Below, piece after piece: positions 48,457-59,211 of a stretch of 64,000 bases of DNA. How positions within the stretch are numbered: the stretch's first letter is position 1; every line of letters starts with the position of its first letter. The stretch is taken from positions 186,001-250,000 of the forward strand of contig NZ_VOUX01000005.1 of the NCBI RefSeq assembly GCF_008011855.1, read 5' to 3'. The notes beneath the pieces were generated by a model. That model ran no database searches, was not told where the DNA came from, and saw nothing but the letters and a program-made list of their open reading frames with translations. The position numbers and the translations under genes were made by a program. This stretch comes from Serratia bockelmannii. Lineage in GTDB: Bacteria; Pseudomonadota; Gammaproteobacteria; Enterobacterales; Enterobacteriaceae.

Positions 48457-50438
48457 TGAAAGCTATTGTATTTGCTTACCACGATATTGGCTGCGCAGGT
48501 CTGAAAGCGCTGACTGAGGCGGGTTATGACGTGCAGGCCGTATTCACGCACACCGACGACCCTGGTGAGAACAATTTCTTCTCCTCCGTGGCCCGTTTGG
48601 GCGCCGAATTGGATCTGCCGGTCTATGCGCCGGAAGACGTAAATCACCCGCTATGGGTTGACCGCATCCGCGCACTGCAGCCGGACGTGATCTTCTCGTT
48701 CTACTACCGCCACATGCTGAGCGACGAGATCTTGTCGCTGGCGCCGCAGGGCGGTTTCAACCTGCACGGTTCGTTGCTGCCGCACTACCGTGGCCGCGCC
48801 CCGGTGAACTGGGCGCTGGTGAATGGCGAAACCGAAACCGGCGCCACGCTGCACAAGATGGTGAAACGCCCGGATGCCGGCGACATCGTCGGTCAGCAGA
48901 AAGTGACCATCGCAGACAACGACACCGCGCTGACGCTGCACAAAAAAGTGCTGGAAGCCGCGCAGGTCGTGTTGCAAGAGCAGCTGCCGAAGCTGAAGAA
49001 CGGCACCGCCACCTTCACCAAGCAGGATGAGTCTCAGGCCAGCTACTTCGGCCGCCGCACCGCAGCGGACGGCGAGATCCTGTGGCACAAGTCCGCCAAA
49101 GAGATCAACAACCTGGTACGCGCCGTCACCGAACCGTACCCGGGCGCATTCAGCTACCTCGGCCAGCGCAAGCTGATCGTCTGGCGCTCCCGCGTGCTGG
49201 ATACCCAACATGATAAACAACCGGGCACCGTGCTGAGCACCTCGCCGCTGGTCATCGCCTGTGGCGAAGGCGCGCTGGAGATCGTCGCCGGCCAGAACGA
49301 CAGCGGTCTGTACGTGCAGGGCAGCCGCCTGGCGCAAGAAATGGGCATCGTCACCGACGTGCGCCTGGCCGCCAAGCCGAATGCCGTAATGAAACGCCGC
49401 ACTCGCGTGCTGATCCTCGGAGTTAACGGCTTCATCGGTAACCACCTGACCGAACGCCTGCTGCGTGACGATCGCTACGACATCTACGGCCTGGATATCG
49501 GCTCTGACGCCATCAGCCGCTTCCTCGACAACCCGCGTTTCCACTTCGTGGAAGGCGACATCAGCATCCACTCCGAGTGGATCGAGTATCACATCAAGAA
49601 ATGCGACGTGGTGCTGCCGCTGGTGGCGATCGCGACGCCGATCGAATACACCCGTAACCCGCTGCGCGTGTTCGAGCTTGACTTCGAAGAGAACCTGAAG
49701 ATCGTTCGCGACTGCGTGAAATACAACAAGCGCATCATCTTCCCGTCCACCTCAGAAGTGTACGGCATGTGCGACGACAAAGAGTTCGACGAAGACCATT
49801 CGCGTCTGATCGTCGGGCCAATCAACAAACAGCGCTGGATCTACTCGGTCTCCAAACAGCTGCTGGATCGGGTGATCTGGGCTTACGGCGCCAAAGAAGG
49901 CCTGAAGTTCACGCTGTTCCGTCCGTTCAACTGGATGGGGCCGCGTCTGGATAACCTGGACGCCGCGCGCATCGGGTCTTCCCGCGCCATCACCCAGCTG
50001 ATCCTCAACCTGGTGGAAGGTTCGCCGATCAAACTGATGGACGGCGGCGCACAGAAACGTTGCTTCACCGACATCAACGACGGCATCGAAGCGCTGTTCC
50101 GCATCATTGAGAACCGCGATGGCCTGTGCGACGGCCAGATCGTCAACATCGGCAACCCGACCAACGAAGCGAGCATCCGCGAGCTGGCGGAAATGCTGCT
50201 GGAAAGCTTCAACAACCACCCGCTGCGCGACCGCTTCCCGCCGTTTGCCGGCTTCAAGGACGTGGAGAGCAGCAGCTACTACGGTAAAGGTTACCAGGAC
50301 GTCGAGCACCGCACGCCGAGCATCAAGAACGCTCACCGCCTGCTGGGCTGGCAGCCAACCATCGAGATGAAGCAAACCGTCACCGATACGCTGGACTACT
50401 TCTTGCGCACTACCGTTCAGGAAGGGAACGGTGCATGA
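48456..50438 (+). CDS. arnA: Bifunctional UDP-GlcA decarboxylase/UDP-L-Ara4N formyltransferase ArnA
   Basis: This 660-residue enzyme has two domains. The N-terminal formyltransferase has Asn102 and His104 in FNLHGSLLP. The C-terminal NAD-dependent oxidative decarboxylase starts near residue 315 ([17 protein letters not shown]) and carries the [16 protein letters not shown] active-site Tyr/Lys. It makes UDP-4-ketopentose and later formylates Ara4N. Two adjacent ATGs (48453 and 48456) overlap the arnC stop; the second gives the family N-terminus [10 protein letters not shown]. Confidence 0.97.
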   Translation: MKAIVFAYHDIGCAGLKALTEAGYDVQAVFTHTDDPGENNFFSSVARLGAELDLPVYAPEDVNHPLWVDRIRALQPDVIFSFYYRHMLSDEILSLAPQGGFNLHGSLLPHYRGRAPVNWALVNGETETGATLHKMVKRPDAGDIVGQQKVTIADNDTALTLHKKVLEAAQVVLQEQLPKLKNGTATFTKQDESQASYFGRRTAADGEILWHKSAKEINNLVRAVTEPYPGAFSYLGQRKLIVWRSRVLDTQHDKQPGTVLSTSPLVIACGEGALEIVAGQNDSGLYVQGSRLAQEMGIVTDVRLAAKPNAVMKRRTRVLILGVNGFIGNHLTERLLRDDRYDIYGLDIGSDAISRFLDNPRFHFVEGDISIHSEWIEYHIKKCDVVLPLVAIATPIEYTRNPLRVFELDFEENLKIVRDCVKYNKRIIFPSTSEVYGMCDDKEFDEDHSRLIVGPINKQRWIYSVSKQLLDRVIWAYGAKEGLKFTLFRPFNWMGPRLDNLDAARIGSSRAITQLILNLVEGSPIKLMDGGAQKRCFTDINDGIEALFRIIENRDGLCDGQIVNIGNPTNEASIRELAEMLLESFNNHPLRDRFPPFAGFKDVESSSYYGKGYQDVEHRTPSIKNAHRLLGWQPTIEMKQTVTDTLDYFLRTTVQEGNGA

Positions 50439-51340
50439 AGAAAGTCGGTCTGCGGGTTGATGTAGATACCTTCAGCGGCACCCGTGAAGGGGTGCCGCAG
50501 TTGCTGGACCTGTTCGACAAGTACGACATTCAGGCCAGCTTCTTCTTCAGCGTGGGACCGGACAACATGGGGCGCCATCTTTGGCGCCTTTTGCGTCCGA
50601 AATTTCTGTGGAAAATGCTGCGTTCGAACGCCGCCTCGCTGTATGGGCTGGATATTCTGCTGGCCGGTACCGCCTGGCCGGGGCGCAACATTTCACGCGC
50701 GCTGGGGCCGCTGATGAAGCGCACCGCCGAAGCCGGCCATGAAGTCGGGCTGCACGCCTGGGATCACCAAGGGTGGCAGGCCAAGGTTGGCAAGTGGAGC
50801 GAAGCGCAGCTGACCGAACAGGTGCAGCGGGGCGTCGACGCCCTGAGCGCCTGCACCGGCCAGCCGGTGAAATGCTCCGCCGTGGCGGGCTGGCGTGCCG
50901 ATACGCGCGTGCTGGAGGTCAAGCAGCGCTTCGGCTTTCATTACAACAGCGATTGCCGCGGCACCCATCCGTTCCGTCCGGTGCTGAGCGACGGGCGCCA
51001 CGGCACGGTGCAGATCCCGGTGACGTTGCCGACCTTCGACGAAGTGATCGGCAGCGAAGTCAGCATGGCCGACTTCAACGACTACATTCTGCGCGCCATC
51101 GAGAACGATCGCGGCGTGCCGGTGTACACCATTCACACCGAAGTGGAAGGCATGTCGCAAGCGGCGATGTTCGAACAGTTATTGCAACGCGCACGGCAGC
51201 AGGGCATCGAATTCTGTCCGCTTAGCGCGCTGTTACCACAAGATTTGGCGTCACTGCCGTTGGGCCGCATCAAGCGTGCTCCTTTCCCCGGCCGCGAAGG
51301 TTGGCTGGGCTGTCAAACCGATGTGAAGGACGTTACATGA
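50435..51340 (+). CDS. arnD: Undecaprenyl-phosphate-L-Ara4FN deformylase ArnD
   Basis: This 301-residue NodB-type polysaccharide deacetylase family enzyme removes the formyl group from the lipid-linked sugar before flipping. The metal-binding NodB pattern is visible in [12 protein letters not shown] (N-terminus) and [13 protein letters not shown]. It overlaps arnA and arnT by four bases each, as in other arn operons. Confidence 0.95.
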   Translation: MKKVGLRVDVDTFSGTREGVPQLLDLFDKYDIQASFFFSVGPDNMGRHLWRLLRPKFLWKMLRSNAASLYGLDILLAGTAWPGRNISRALGPLMKRTAEAGHEVGLHAWDHQGWQAKVGKWSEAQLTEQVQRGVDALSACTGQPVKCSAVAGWRADTRVLEVKQRFGFHYNSDCRGTHPFRPVLSDGRHGTVQIPVTLPTFDEVIGSEVSMADFNDYILRAIENDRGVPVYTIHTEVEGMSQAAMFEQLLQRARQQGIEFCPLSALLPQDLASLPLGRIKRAPFPGREGWLGCQTDVKDVT

Positions 51341-53001
51341 AGGCGCTAAAAGGATCCTGGGCCATTCTGCTGGCCGTTTTTTTTGCTCTGGTTTACCTGA
51401 TCCCGCTTAACGGCCGCCTGCTGTGGCAGCCGGATGAGACGCGTTATGCCGAGATCAGTCGTGAAATGCTGCAGCGCGGCGATTGGGTGGTGCCGCACCT
51501 GCTGGGGCTGCGTTATTTCGAAAAGCCGGTAGCGGGTTACTGGTTCAATAACATCAGCCAGTGGCTGTTTGGCGAAAACAACTTTGCGGTGCGTTTCGGC
51601 TCGGTGTTCAGCACCGGCATGACCGCGCTGCTGGTGTTCGCGCTGGCGATGCTGATGTGGCGCAATGCGCGCCGCGCCAGCCTGGCGGCGCTGATGTTCC
51701 TGTCGATGGTGCTGGTGTTCAGCATCGGCACCTACAGCGTGCTGGATCCGATGATCTCGCTGTGGCTGGCGGCGGCGATGGTCAGTTATTACCTGACGCT
51801 GAAGGCCTCCTCGGTCAAGGGAAAACTGGGCGCTTACGCACTGCTGGGCTTGGCCTGCGGCATGGGCTTTATGACCAAGGGCTTCCTGGCACTGGCGGTG
51901 CCGGTGATCGCGGTGATCCCGATCGTTATCCAGCAACGCCGCATCAAGGATCTGCTGTGCTATGGCCCGGTGGCGATCGTGACCGCGACGCTGCTCAGCC
52001 TGCCGTGGGCGCTGGCGATCGCGCAACGCGAACCCGACTTCTGGAATTATTTCTTCTGGGTCGAGCATATTCAGCGTTTCGCCGAAGATAATGCTCAACA
52101 CAAGGCGCCGTTCTGGTATTACCTGCCGGTTCTGCTGGCGGCGGTGCTGCCTTGGCTGGCGCTGCTGCCCGGCGCGCTGCTCAAAGGTTGGCGCGAGCGC
52201 GTGCAGCGCCCGGAGCTGTTCTTCCTGCTGAGTTGGGCGATGATGCCGTTGATCTTCTTCAGCATCGCCAAAGGCAAGCTGCCGACCTACATTCTGCCGT
52301 GCATGGCGCCGCTGGCGCTGCTGATGACCGCCTATGCGGAAGACTATGCCGCCACGCTGCGCGCCAAGCTGTTCAAGGCCAATGCCTGGTTGAACGGCCT
52401 GTTCGGGCTGATTGGCATCGTGGCGCTGGTGGTGTTGAGCTCCGGTCTGCTGCCGAAAGCGCATCTGTTTACTCCCCAAGAGTGGCCGAAAGTGGTGCTC
52501 GGCCTGATCGCCTTCGGTGGTTGGCTGCTGTTCGCATTGGTTTCCGCACGCGATAACGGCCGCCAATGGCGCTGGGCGGCGGCTTGCCCGGTGCTGCTGT
52601 GCCTGGTGATCGGTTACGCCATTCCGCAACAGGTGACCGATTCCAAACTGCCGCAAAACTTCGCCCGCGCCACGATGGCCGAGCTGGGCGACAGTCGTTA
52701 CGTGCTAAGCGACAGCGTTGGGCTGGCGGCCGGCCTGGCCTGGGAGCTGAAGCGCAGCGACGTGCTGATGTACAGCCAGAAAGGCGAGGTGGCCTATGGT
52801 CTGGAGTATCCGGACGCCAAAGGTCACCTGATCAGCGATGCCGATTTCCCGCAGTGGCTGGCGCAGGCGCGTAAGCAGGGGAACGTATCGTTGGTGCTGC
52901 AACTGTCACGTGGCGAAGCGCTGCCGCAGGAGCTGCCTGCCGCAGACAAGGTGGATCGCATGAACCGCCTGGTGCTGATGTGGTATAAACAGCAACCATG
53001 A
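51337..53001 (+). CDS. arnT: Lipid A 4-amino-4-deoxy-L-arabinosyltransferase ArnT
   Basis: This 554-residue polytopic GT-C (PMT/GT83) transferase has about 12 transmembrane segments. The catalytic Asp/Glu lies in the first periplasmic loop ([14 protein letters not shown], about residues 29-42). It transfers L-Ara4N to lipid A phosphates on the periplasmic side, lowering negative charge and polymyxin binding. The ATG at 51337 overlaps the arnD stop (ATGA) and gives the length of Yersinia ArnT. Confidence 0.96.
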   Translation: MKALKGSWAILLAVFFALVYLIPLNGRLLWQPDETRYAEISREMLQRGDWVVPHLLGLRYFEKPVAGYWFNNISQWLFGENNFAVRFGSVFSTGMTALLVFALAMLMWRNARRASLAALMFLSMVLVFSIGTYSVLDPMISLWLAAAMVSYYLTLKASSVKGKLGAYALLGLACGMGFMTKGFLALAVPVIAVIPIVIQQRRIKDLLCYGPVAIVTATLLSLPWALAIAQREPDFWNYFFWVEHIQRFAEDNAQHKAPFWYYLPVLLAAVLPWLALLPGALLKGWRERVQRPELFFLLSWAMMPLIFFSIAKGKLPTYILPCMAPLALLMTAYAEDYAATLRAKLFKANAWLNGLFGLIGIVALVVLSSGLLPKAHLFTPQEWPKVVLGLIAFGGWLLFALVSARDNGRQWRWAAACPVLLCLVIGYAIPQQVTDSKLPQNFARATMAELGDSRYVLSDSVGLAAGLAWELKRSDVLMYSQKGEVAYGLEYPDAKGHLISDADFPQWLAQARKQGNVSLVLQLSRGEALPQELPAADKVDRMNRLVLMWYKQQP

Positions 53002-53342
53002 TCGGTTTTCTGTTGGTGATAGTGGTCAGTCTGCTCACCTGTGGTGGGCAGCTGTGCCAGAAACAGGCGGCGCACTGTTGGGAACGGGCGGGCGAGGCGC
53101 GGCTGAAACAGACGCTGCGCTGGCTGGCGCTGGCGGTGCTGCTGCTGGGGCTGGGCATGGCGGTGTGGCTCAATGTGCTGCAACGTCTGCCGCTCAGCCT
53201 GGCTTACCCGATGCTCAGCCTTAACTTCGTGATGGTGACGCTGGCGGCGCGCTGGCTGTTTCATGAGCCGACGACCGCTCGCCACTGGTGCGGCGTGGCG
53301 TCGATTATGCTGGGGATCCTGCTGATGAGCGTGCATTCATGA
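52998..53342 (+). CDS. arnE: L-Ara4N-phosphoundecaprenol flippase subunit ArnE
   Basis: This 114-residue EmrE-like (SMR fold) membrane protein has four hydrophobic segments. The GGQLCQKQA and [15 protein letters not shown] stretches match ArnE of E. coli and Yersinia. With ArnF it is thought to flip the lipid-linked sugar across the inner membrane. It overlaps arnT by four bases and arnF by four bases. Confidence 0.94.
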   Translation: MIGFLLVIVVSLLTCGGQLCQKQAAHCWERAGEARLKQTLRWLALAVLLLGLGMAVWLNVLQRLPLSLAYPMLSLNFVMVTLAARWLFHEPTTARHWCGVASIMLGILLMSVHS

Positions 53343-53731
53343 AGGGCTATGCCTGGGGCGCCGCCAGCGTACTGCTGGTGACGCTGGCGCAGTTGCTGAT
53401 GAAGTGGGGCATGGTGCAGATCCCGCTGATGTCGTTCGCCGATGTCTCGTTGGCGTTGATCGGCAATTACTGGCTACCGCTGCTGGCGGTGGGCGGCGGC
53501 ATCTTCGGCTATGCGCTGTCGATGCTGTGTTGGTTTTTCGCGCTGCGCCATCTGCCGTTAAATCGTGCTTATCCTCTGTTGAGCGTTAGCTACGCGCTGG
53601 TCTACCTGGCGGCGGTGATCCTGCCGTGGTTTAACGAGTCCGCTACGCTGCTGAAAACGTTGGGCACGCTGTTTATTCTGTTCGGCGTCGGGCTGATTAA
53701 CAGCAAATCCGAGACAAAATCGCCGGAATAG
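53339..53731 (+). CDS. arnF: L-Ara4N-phosphoundecaprenol flippase subunit ArnF
   Basis: This 130-residue four-helix EmrE-like protein is the partner of Arn[26 protein letters not shown] and [19 protein letters not shown] match the family. The frame opens earlier, but the ATG at 53339 overlaps the arnE stop and gives the family length. It is the last gene of the arn operon. Confidence 0.94.
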   Translation: MKGYAWGAASVLLVTLAQLLMKWGMVQIPLMSFADVSLALIGNYWLPLLAVGGGIFGYALSMLCWFFALRHLPLNRAYPLLSVSYALVYLAAVILPWFNESATLLKTLGTLFILFGVGLINSKSETKSPE

Positions 53732-53907
53732 GGGCTAAACCGGCGATCCTGCTATTATCTCCCTCATGGCGCTTGCCTTTTTCCCCGTGCGGGAGATAAA
53801 TTAACGCCCAATAGCGCTCTCCTTACGTGGTGCCGGCTTTGCCTCGCAGGCGGTGTGGTGGTGTACCGGATGGCATAATGCGGCAACGTGTTCAATGAAG
53901 GGATATT

Positions 53908-54372
53908 ATGCGGATGCGTGTGTGGTTTTTATTAGCCAGTTTGATCCTCGCCGGTTGCAGCAGCCATGCGCCGCCGCCCAGCGGCCGCCTGGCGGATTCT
54001 ATCGTGGTGGTGGCCCAACTCAATGAACAACTGCGCCAGTGGTACGGTACGCCATACCGTTACGGCGGCCTGGATCGCGGCGGCGTAGATTGCTCCGGCT
54101 TTGTTTACCGCACGTTCCGCGATCGCTTCGACATGCAACTGCCGCGTTCGACCGAAGAACAGACCTCACTGGGTACCAAGGTCTCACGCGATGAGTTGAT
54201 GCCGGGCGATCTGGTGTTTTTCAAAACCGGCGGCGGTGAGAACGGCCTGCATGTCGGCATTTACGATACCAATGACCAGTTTATCCACGCTTCGACCAGC
54301 CGCGGGGTGATCCGCTCCTCGCTCGATAACGTCTATTGGAAGCGGGTGTATTGGCAGGCGCGACGCATTTAA
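53908..54372 (+). CDS. nlpC: NlpC/P60 lipoprotein peptidase NlpC
   Basis: This 154-residue lipoprotein has lipobox LAGC (Cys17) and an NlpC/P60 domain with catalytic Cys62 (GVDCSGFVYRTF), His115 (NGLHVGIYD) and His127 (QFIHASTS). It matches E. coli NlpC, a presumed peptidoglycan endopeptidase. AAGGGAT lies before the ATG. In E. coli it directly follows btuD; here it lies downstream of arnF, the order also seen in Yersinia. Confidence 0.95.
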   Translation: MRMRVWFLLASLILAGCSSHAPPPSGRLADSIVVVAQLNEQLRQWYGTPYRYGGLDRGGVDCSGFVYRTFRDRFDMQLPRSTEEQTSLGTKVSRDELMPGDLVFFKTGGGENGLHVGIYDTNDQFIHASTSRGVIRSSLDNVYWKRVYWQARRI

Positions 54373-54431
54373 CCTTAACCCGTTGATTTGGTGTATCATG
54401 GCGGCATCTCGTGTTTTGAACGGTGCCTGCC

Positions 54432-55445
54432 ATGAACAGCCTGCGTTTACTGATCTCCGACTCCTACGATCCCTGGTTCAACCTGGCAGTGGAAGAGTGC
54501 ATCTTCCGCGAAATGACCACGCAAAAAATTCTCTTCCTGTGGCGCAATGCCGAAACGGTGGTGATTGGTCAGTCGCAGAACCCCTGGAAAGAGTGCAATA
54601 CCCGGCGCATGGAGCAGGATGGCATTCGGCTGGCGCGGCGCAGCAGCGGCGGCGGGGCGGTATTTCACGACCTGGGCAATACCTGCTTCACCTTTATGGC
54701 CGGCAAGCCGGGCTACGACAAGAGCGTCTCGACCGACATCATTCTGCAAGCGCTGCGGGAGCTGGGCGTGGCGGCCAGCGCATCGGGGCGTAACGATCTG
54801 GTGATGGAAACCGCCGACGGGCCGCGCAAAATATCCGGCTCGGCCTATCGAGAAACGCAGGATCGCGGTTTCCATCACGGTACGCTGCTGCTGAATGCCG
54901 ATCTGGAACGGTTGGCGGACTATCTCAATCCGGATCCCAAAAAGCTGCAGGCCAAGGGAATTACCTCGGTGCGTTCGCGCGTCGCCAATCTGGCGGAGTT
55001 TTTGCCGGGCATCAGCCATGCGCAGGTATGCGACGCCATCGTACAGGCCTTCTTCGCCCACTATGGCGAGACGGTCGAGCCGGAGATTATTTCGCCGGAC
55101 GTGTTCCCCGATCTGCCCGATTTTGCCGCGCAGTTCGCCAAACAGAGCAGTTGGGAATGGAATTTTGGCAAGGCGCCGGCGTTCAGCCACTTGCTTAACG
55201 AGCGTTTCGTCTGGGGCGGCGTAGACTTGTTCTTCGATGTGGAGAAAGGGGCGATTGTTCGCGCGCAGGTGTTCACCGATAGCCTGAATCCCGCTCCGCT
55301 GCAGCGGTTGGCGGACATGCTGGTGGGCTGCGCGTACCGCAGTGAGCCCGTCGCCGCCTGCTGTGACCGACTGATGGCGGAGTATCCTCAACAGGCGGCC
55401 GAATTAGCCGAGTTGCGGCAATGGCTGAGCGAAACGATCCGTTAG
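54432..55445 (+). CDS. lplA: Lipoate-protein ligase A
   Basis: LplA activates free lipoate with ATP and attaches it to lipoyl domains of 2-oxoacid dehydrogenases and GcvH. The 337-residue product matches E. coli LplA, including [27 protein letters not shown] and the ligase lysine in [27 protein letters not shown] at 54423 is in frame, but the ATG at 54432 gives the family start [20 protein letters not shown]. The ribosome binding site is weak. A strong terminator follows. Confidence 0.96.
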   Translation: MNSLRLLISDSYDPWFNLAVEECIFREMTTQKILFLWRNAETVVIGQSQNPWKECNTRRMEQDGIRLARRSSGGGAVFHDLGNTCFTFMAGKPGYDKSVSTDIILQALRELGVAASASGRNDLVMETADGPRKISGSAYRETQDRGFHHGTLLLNADLERLADYLNPDPKKLQAKGITSVRSRVANLAEFLPGISHAQVCDAIVQAFFAHYGETVEPEIISPDVFPDLPDFAAQFAKQSSWEWNFGKAPAFSHLLNERFVWGGVDLFFDVEKGAIVRAQVFTDSLNPAPLQRLADMLVGCAYRSEPVAACCDRLMAEYPQQAAELAELRQWLSETIR

Positions 55446-55462
55446 CCGGAGTGGGAATGGTG

Positions 55463-55492
55463 AAGGGGATGAGCGTGCTCATCCCTTTTTTT
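55463..55492 (+). terminator. Rho-independent terminator of lplA
   Basis: GGGATGAGC-GT-GCTCATCCC is followed by seven Ts, about 20 bases past the stop. Confidence 0.93.
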
Positions 55493-55957
55493 ATCGCTGA
55501 AATCGGCGTTTAGCAGGGGCGTAGCGCAGATTTTCTGAAAATCAAGATGGGCACTTTTTTACATTTTCAATGCCGAGAATAACGGGCGGAATTGATGCGT
55601 TATTAAATTTAATCAGTCGTCGTTAACGGTGGGAAAAATCCGCGTTAAGGAGGAAAGATTATTTTACTTTATTTAAGATTTTTCTTAAATAAAACAAGGG
55701 AGATAAGTCAAATTTAGCCGCCAATCCATTCAACTTAAGCCAAATACCTTTTCACATAACGCGTTTGGCGGTCGCTATGGCATAAGTCAGGCTGCTTTTC
55801 TTTGCGCCTTTCACGATTGTCGTATAGCTTTAATCTATCAATTAAATGATATTTCATGGGTATTTACATTGATATTTCCGATTAATCCCAGAGGGATTGA
55901 TCGATAAAATATATTGATATACGATGATACGCTAGCCATTCATCCTGTGGCATTAAA
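55493..55957. other. Long AT-rich region upstream of the ydiV-like gene
   Basis: No gene with a good start is seen in about 465 bases. It holds two inverted repeats: GATTTTC-T-GAAAATC (55529-55543) and 11-base arms at 55668-55693. AGGAGG at 55648-55653 is not followed by an ATG, GTG or TTG at a usable distance. Confidence 0.55.
55668..55693. repeat. 11-bp perfect inverted repeat with TTTT loop
   Basis: TTTATTTAAGA-TTTT-TCTTAAATAAA, entirely A/T-rich apart from one G and one C. It could be a regulator site or an RNA hairpin in a long leader. It lies 264 bases before the ydiV-like ATG. Confidence 0.6.
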
Positions 55958-56689
55958 ATGAACATCCAACTCGAAGCTGACTTTATTAGTAGCTATGTTT
56001 TGCAACCTGTTTACTCAATGGAGGGCGGGCTGTTGGCGGTTGAAATGTTGAGCCGTTTCAACAGTCTCGACGGTGATTTAGCCATGCCGGCCGAAATTGG
56101 GATTAATTTATTGACGTCTGAACAAAGGATTGAGTTATTTAATGAGCAATTGAAACTTGCGGAGCAGCATGCGGCTTGGTTTACCGGTAACAACGTGCAG
56201 TTGACCATCAATATCGAAGAAACCATCGTCGAACTTATTCTTTCTGATTCGGCGTTATGTCAACGGATCGGGCAATATCCTTTTATTGCATTTGAAATCA
56301 GTGAGAGTTTTCCGAATCTTTCGGCCGGGAAGAACAACCCGAGCGTGCGGCGATTAAGCGAAATGTTTACGCTGTGGCTCGATGATTTCGGTTCCGGTAA
56401 AGCCACGTTGACCGCGCTGTACGATGGTTTGTTTGACTATGTAAAGATAGACAAGCGTTTTTACTGGCAGCTGTTTACCCATCAGGGATATGACGTGGTC
56501 ATCGACTCGTTGTTAAAGAATATCAACCTGTTATGTAAAGGCGTAATCGTCGGAGGAATAGAGAAAAAAGAGTACTTTAATAAACTCAGATACGCCGGTG
56601 TTTTAGGCCTGCAAGGTTTTTTATGGCCCAGCGTTGGTGTGGATAATCTGCAAGCTTTGCTGGCGAGGCCCAGCGAGTTCAATAATTAA
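55958..56689 (+). CDS. ydiV: EAL-like regulator, YdiV (RflP) family
   Basis: This 243-residue single-domain EAL-like protein resembles E. coli/Salmonella YdiV, which binds FlhD and blocks flagellar gene activation rather than degrading c-di-GMP. PFIAFEISESFPNLSAGKNNPS and ALYDGLFDYVKIDKRF align with YdiV, and the gene lies before selO (ydiU), as in E. coli. The signature EAL is EML, and EGVE is replaced by GGIE, yet LDDFGSG, VKID and the QG near the C-terminus remain. Whether it is catalytic cannot be told from sequence. Confidence 0.8.
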   Translation: MNIQLEADFISSYVLQPVYSMEGGLLAVEMLSRFNSLDGDLAMPAEIGINLLTSEQRIELFNEQLKLAEQHAAWFTGNNVQLTINIEETIVELILSDSALCQRIGQYPFIAFEISESFPNLSAGKNNPSVRRLSEMFTLWLDDFGSGKATLTALYDGLFDYVKIDKRFYWQLFTHQGYDVVIDSLLKNINLLCKGVIVGGIEKKEYFNKLRYAGVLGLQGFLWPSVGVDNLQALLARPSEFNN

Positions 56690-56946
56690 GAAGTGATATA
56701 AAAAACTACACACAATGAGGTAAATAATGCACGGGGTGAGGTTACTGTGATCCCGTCGCCGTTATTCGCCATCGCTTTATGCTGATAACTGCGTTTGTCA
56801 GCCGACGTTAAAGCGCGTTTCCTCAGCTGAGGGGCAACGCCAAACTCCCCGCATCCGCCCTGGTGACAGGCGGATGCGTTCTCCCTGCATTCCTTCGGTG
56901 TTAATCCGCCCGTTCAGGCTCTACACTACGCTGAAACGGAGGGCCT

Positions 56947-58389
56947 ATGCCGCAGTTCGATAACGCTTACTACCAACAGTTACCCGATTTCTACACCGCC
57001 CTGAACCCGACACCGCTCAAGGATGCACGCCTGCTGTACCACAGCGAGCCGCTGGCACGCGAGCTGGGGCTGGATGAAAGCTGGTTTACCCAGGATAAAA
57101 CCCCCATTTGGGCGGGAGAATCGCTGCTGCCCGGCATGCAGCCGCTGGCACAGGTGTACAGCGGCCACCAGTTCGGCGTGTGGGCCGGGCAACTGGGTGA
57201 TGGCCGCGGCATTTTGCTGGGCGAACAGGTCATGGCGGATGGCAGCCACCGCGATTGGCACCTGAAGGGGGCCGGGCTAACGCCATATTCACGCATGGGG
57301 GATGGCCGCGCGGTGCTGCGTTCGGTTATCCGCGAGTTTCTTGCCTCTGAGGCGCTGCACCATCTGGGGATCCCCACCACCCGAGCGTTGACTATCGTCA
57401 CCAGCCAGCAACCGGTATATCGCGAGCAGCCAGAACGCGGCGCCATGCTGATGCGGGTGGCGGAAAGCCATGTGCGCTTCGGCCACTTCGAACACTTTTA
57501 TTACCGTAAACAGCCGGAGCAAGTGCGGCAGCTGGCGGATTTCGTCATCGCCCGTCACTGGCCACAGTTGCAGGATCTGGCTGAGCGTTACCTGCTGTGG
57601 TTTACCGACGTGGTCGAACGCACGGCGCGTTTGATCGCCCATTGGCAAACCGTCGGTTTCGCCCACGGCGTGATGAACACCGACAATATGTCGATTCTCG
57701 GTATCACCATCGATTACGGCCCTTATGGCTTCCTGGACGACTACCAGCCCGGCTATATCTGCAACCACTCCGATCACCAGGGGCGTTACGCCTTCGACAA
57801 TCAGCCGGCGGTGGCGCTGTGGAACCTACATCGCCTGGCACAAACCCTGTCTGGGTTGATGACCACCGAGCAGCTGCAGCAGGCGCTGTCGGCATATGAG
57901 CCGGCGCTGATGCGCGCCTACGGTGAACAGATGCGCGCCAAACTCGGCTTCTTCACGCCGACGGCGCAGGATAATGACGTGCTCACCGGTCTGTTGAGCC
58001 TGATGGCGCAGGAAGGGCGGGACTATACCCGCACGTTCCGCTTGTTGAGCGAGACCGAACAGCAGCAGGCGCAGTCGCCGCTGCGCGACGAGTTTATCGA
58101 CCGTGCGGCGTTCGACGCCTGGTATCAGCAGTATCGTCAGCGCTTGCAACAGGAACAGGTCAGCGATGCGGAACGGCAACGGGCGATGAAGGCGGTGAAC
58201 CCGCGCCTGATCCTGCGCAACTATCTGGCGCAGCAGGCGATTGAGGATGCGGAGAAAGACGACGTGGGCCGTTTGCAGCGGTTGCATCAGGCTCTGCTGA
58301 GACCGTTCGACGATGCGCCGGAGTATGACGATCTTGCTGCGCTGCCGCCGGATTGGGGCAAACATCTGGAGATTTCCTGCTCCAGTTGA
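56947..58389 (+). CDS. selO: Protein adenylyltransferase SelO (YdiU)
   Basis: SelO is a pseudokinase-fold enzyme that transfers AMP from ATP to Ser/Thr/Tyr residues of proteins and protects against oxidative stress. The 480-residue product has [49 protein letters not shown] and [12 protein letters not shown], as in E. coli YdiU. The C-terminal ISCSS carries the conserved cysteine that is selenocysteine in animal SelO. Transcription converges with the hmu operon. Confidence 0.96.
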   Translation: MPQFDNAYYQQLPDFYTALNPTPLKDARLLYHSEPLARELGLDESWFTQDKTPIWAGESLLPGMQPLAQVYSGHQFGVWAGQLGDGRGILLGEQVMADGSHRDWHLKGAGLTPYSRMGDGRAVLRSVIREFLASEALHHLGIPTTRALTIVTSQQPVYREQPERGAMLMRVAESHVRFGHFEHFYYRKQPEQVRQLADFVIARHWPQLQDLAERYLLWFTDVVERTARLIAHWQTVGFAHGVMNTDNMSILGITIDYGPYGFLDDYQPGYICNHSDHQGRYAFDNQPAVALWNLHRLAQTLSGLMTTEQLQQALSAYEPALMRAYGEQMRAKLGFFTPTAQDNDVLTGLLSLMAQEGRDYTRTFRLLSETEQQQAQSPLRDEFIDRAAFDAWYQQYRQRLQQEQVSDAERQRAMKAVNPRLILRNYLAQQAIEDAEKDDVGRLQRLHQALLRPFDDAPEYDDLAALPPDWGKHLEISCSS

Positions 58390-58390
58390 G

Positions 58391-58418
58391 ATGAAAAAGG
58401 GCGCCTCATGGCGCCCTT
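58391..58418 (-). terminator. Terminator of the hmu operon, between selO and hmuV
   Basis: AAGGGCGCC-TCAT-GGCGCCCTT is a nine-base stem. On the minus strand it is followed by TTTTTCATC, eight bases past the hmuV stop. Confidence 0.8.
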
Positions 58419-58425
58419 GAACGTT

Positions 58426-59211
58426 TCATTGTCGCAGATAGACCTGCGGCAGAGACACTTCGGGATGATGCACCACGCCGAGATCGGCCTGATACCAGCG
58501 GGTGAGGATCTCCGTCTGCAGGACCTCTTGCGGCGTGCCGCTCGCCACCAGACGTCCCTGATGCAACAGCAGGATCCGATCGGCGTACAGCGCCGCCAGA
58601 TTGAGATCGTGCAGCACGCAGCAGACGCCCAGCGGCTGTTGACGTGTCAGCGAGCGCAGCAGGCGCAGGGTGTGCTGCTGGTGATACAGATCCAGCGCCG
58701 AGGTCGGCTCGTCGAGAAACAGCCAGGCGGGAGACGGTTGTGGTTGCCACAGCTGCGCCAACACCCGCGCCAACTGCACCCGCTGCTGTTCGCCACCGGA
58801 CAACCGGCGGTAATCGCGCTGCGCCAGCGCCAGGCAGTCGGTTTGTTCCATCACCTGTTGGATCGCCTGATGCTCGTCGCGTTTGCCGTGCGGCGATCGC
58901 CCCATGCTGACCACTTCTTCCACGCTGAAGGGAAACGCCAGATCGCTGTATTGGCGCATCACGGCTCGGACTTTGGCCAACTGCTGCGGCGCCCAGTGTT
59001 CCAGCGGGCGGTCGAGCAGCCGGCATTCGCCGCAGTCCGGCGTCAGATAGCCGGTCAGCAAGCGCAGCAGCGTCGATTTGCCGGCGCCGTTAGGGCCGAT
59101 AATCGCCACCATCTCACCGCTGGCGAGGCTGAGCGAAACGTCGTTGATCAAGCGGCGCGTACCGAGGCTGTAACGCAGCTCTCGGGCTGTCAGGCAGGCG
59201 GCGTTATCCAC
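58426..59211 (-). CDS. hmuV: Haemin ABC transporter ATPase HmuV
   Basis: This 261-residue ATPase has Walker [12 protein letters not shown], signature [15 protein letters not shown], Walker [13 protein letters not shown] and the H-loop VLHDLN. It powers haem import through HmuU. It overlaps hmuU by eight bases and is the last gene of the operon hmuRSTUV (hemRSTUV in Serratia and Yersinia enterocolitica). Confidence 0.95.
   Translation of the reverse strand: MDNAACLTARELRYSLGTRRLINDVSLSLASGEMVAIIGPNGAGKSTLLRLLTGYLTPDCGECRLLDRPLEHWAPQQLAKVRAVMRQYSDLAFPFSVEEVVSMGRSPHGKRDEHQAIQQVMEQTDCLALAQRDYRRLSGGEQQRVQLARVLAQLWQPQPSPAWLFLDEPTSALDLYHQQHTLRLLRSLTRQQPLGVCCVLHDLNLAALYADRILLLHQGRLVASGTPQEVLQTEILTRWYQADLGVVHHPEVSLPQVYLRQ

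Noticed and set aside
55640-55700. AGGAGG as a ribosome binding site for a hidden small gene
   Set aside because: No ATG, GTG or TTG follows at usable distance before stop codons, so a small peptide gene cannot be supported.
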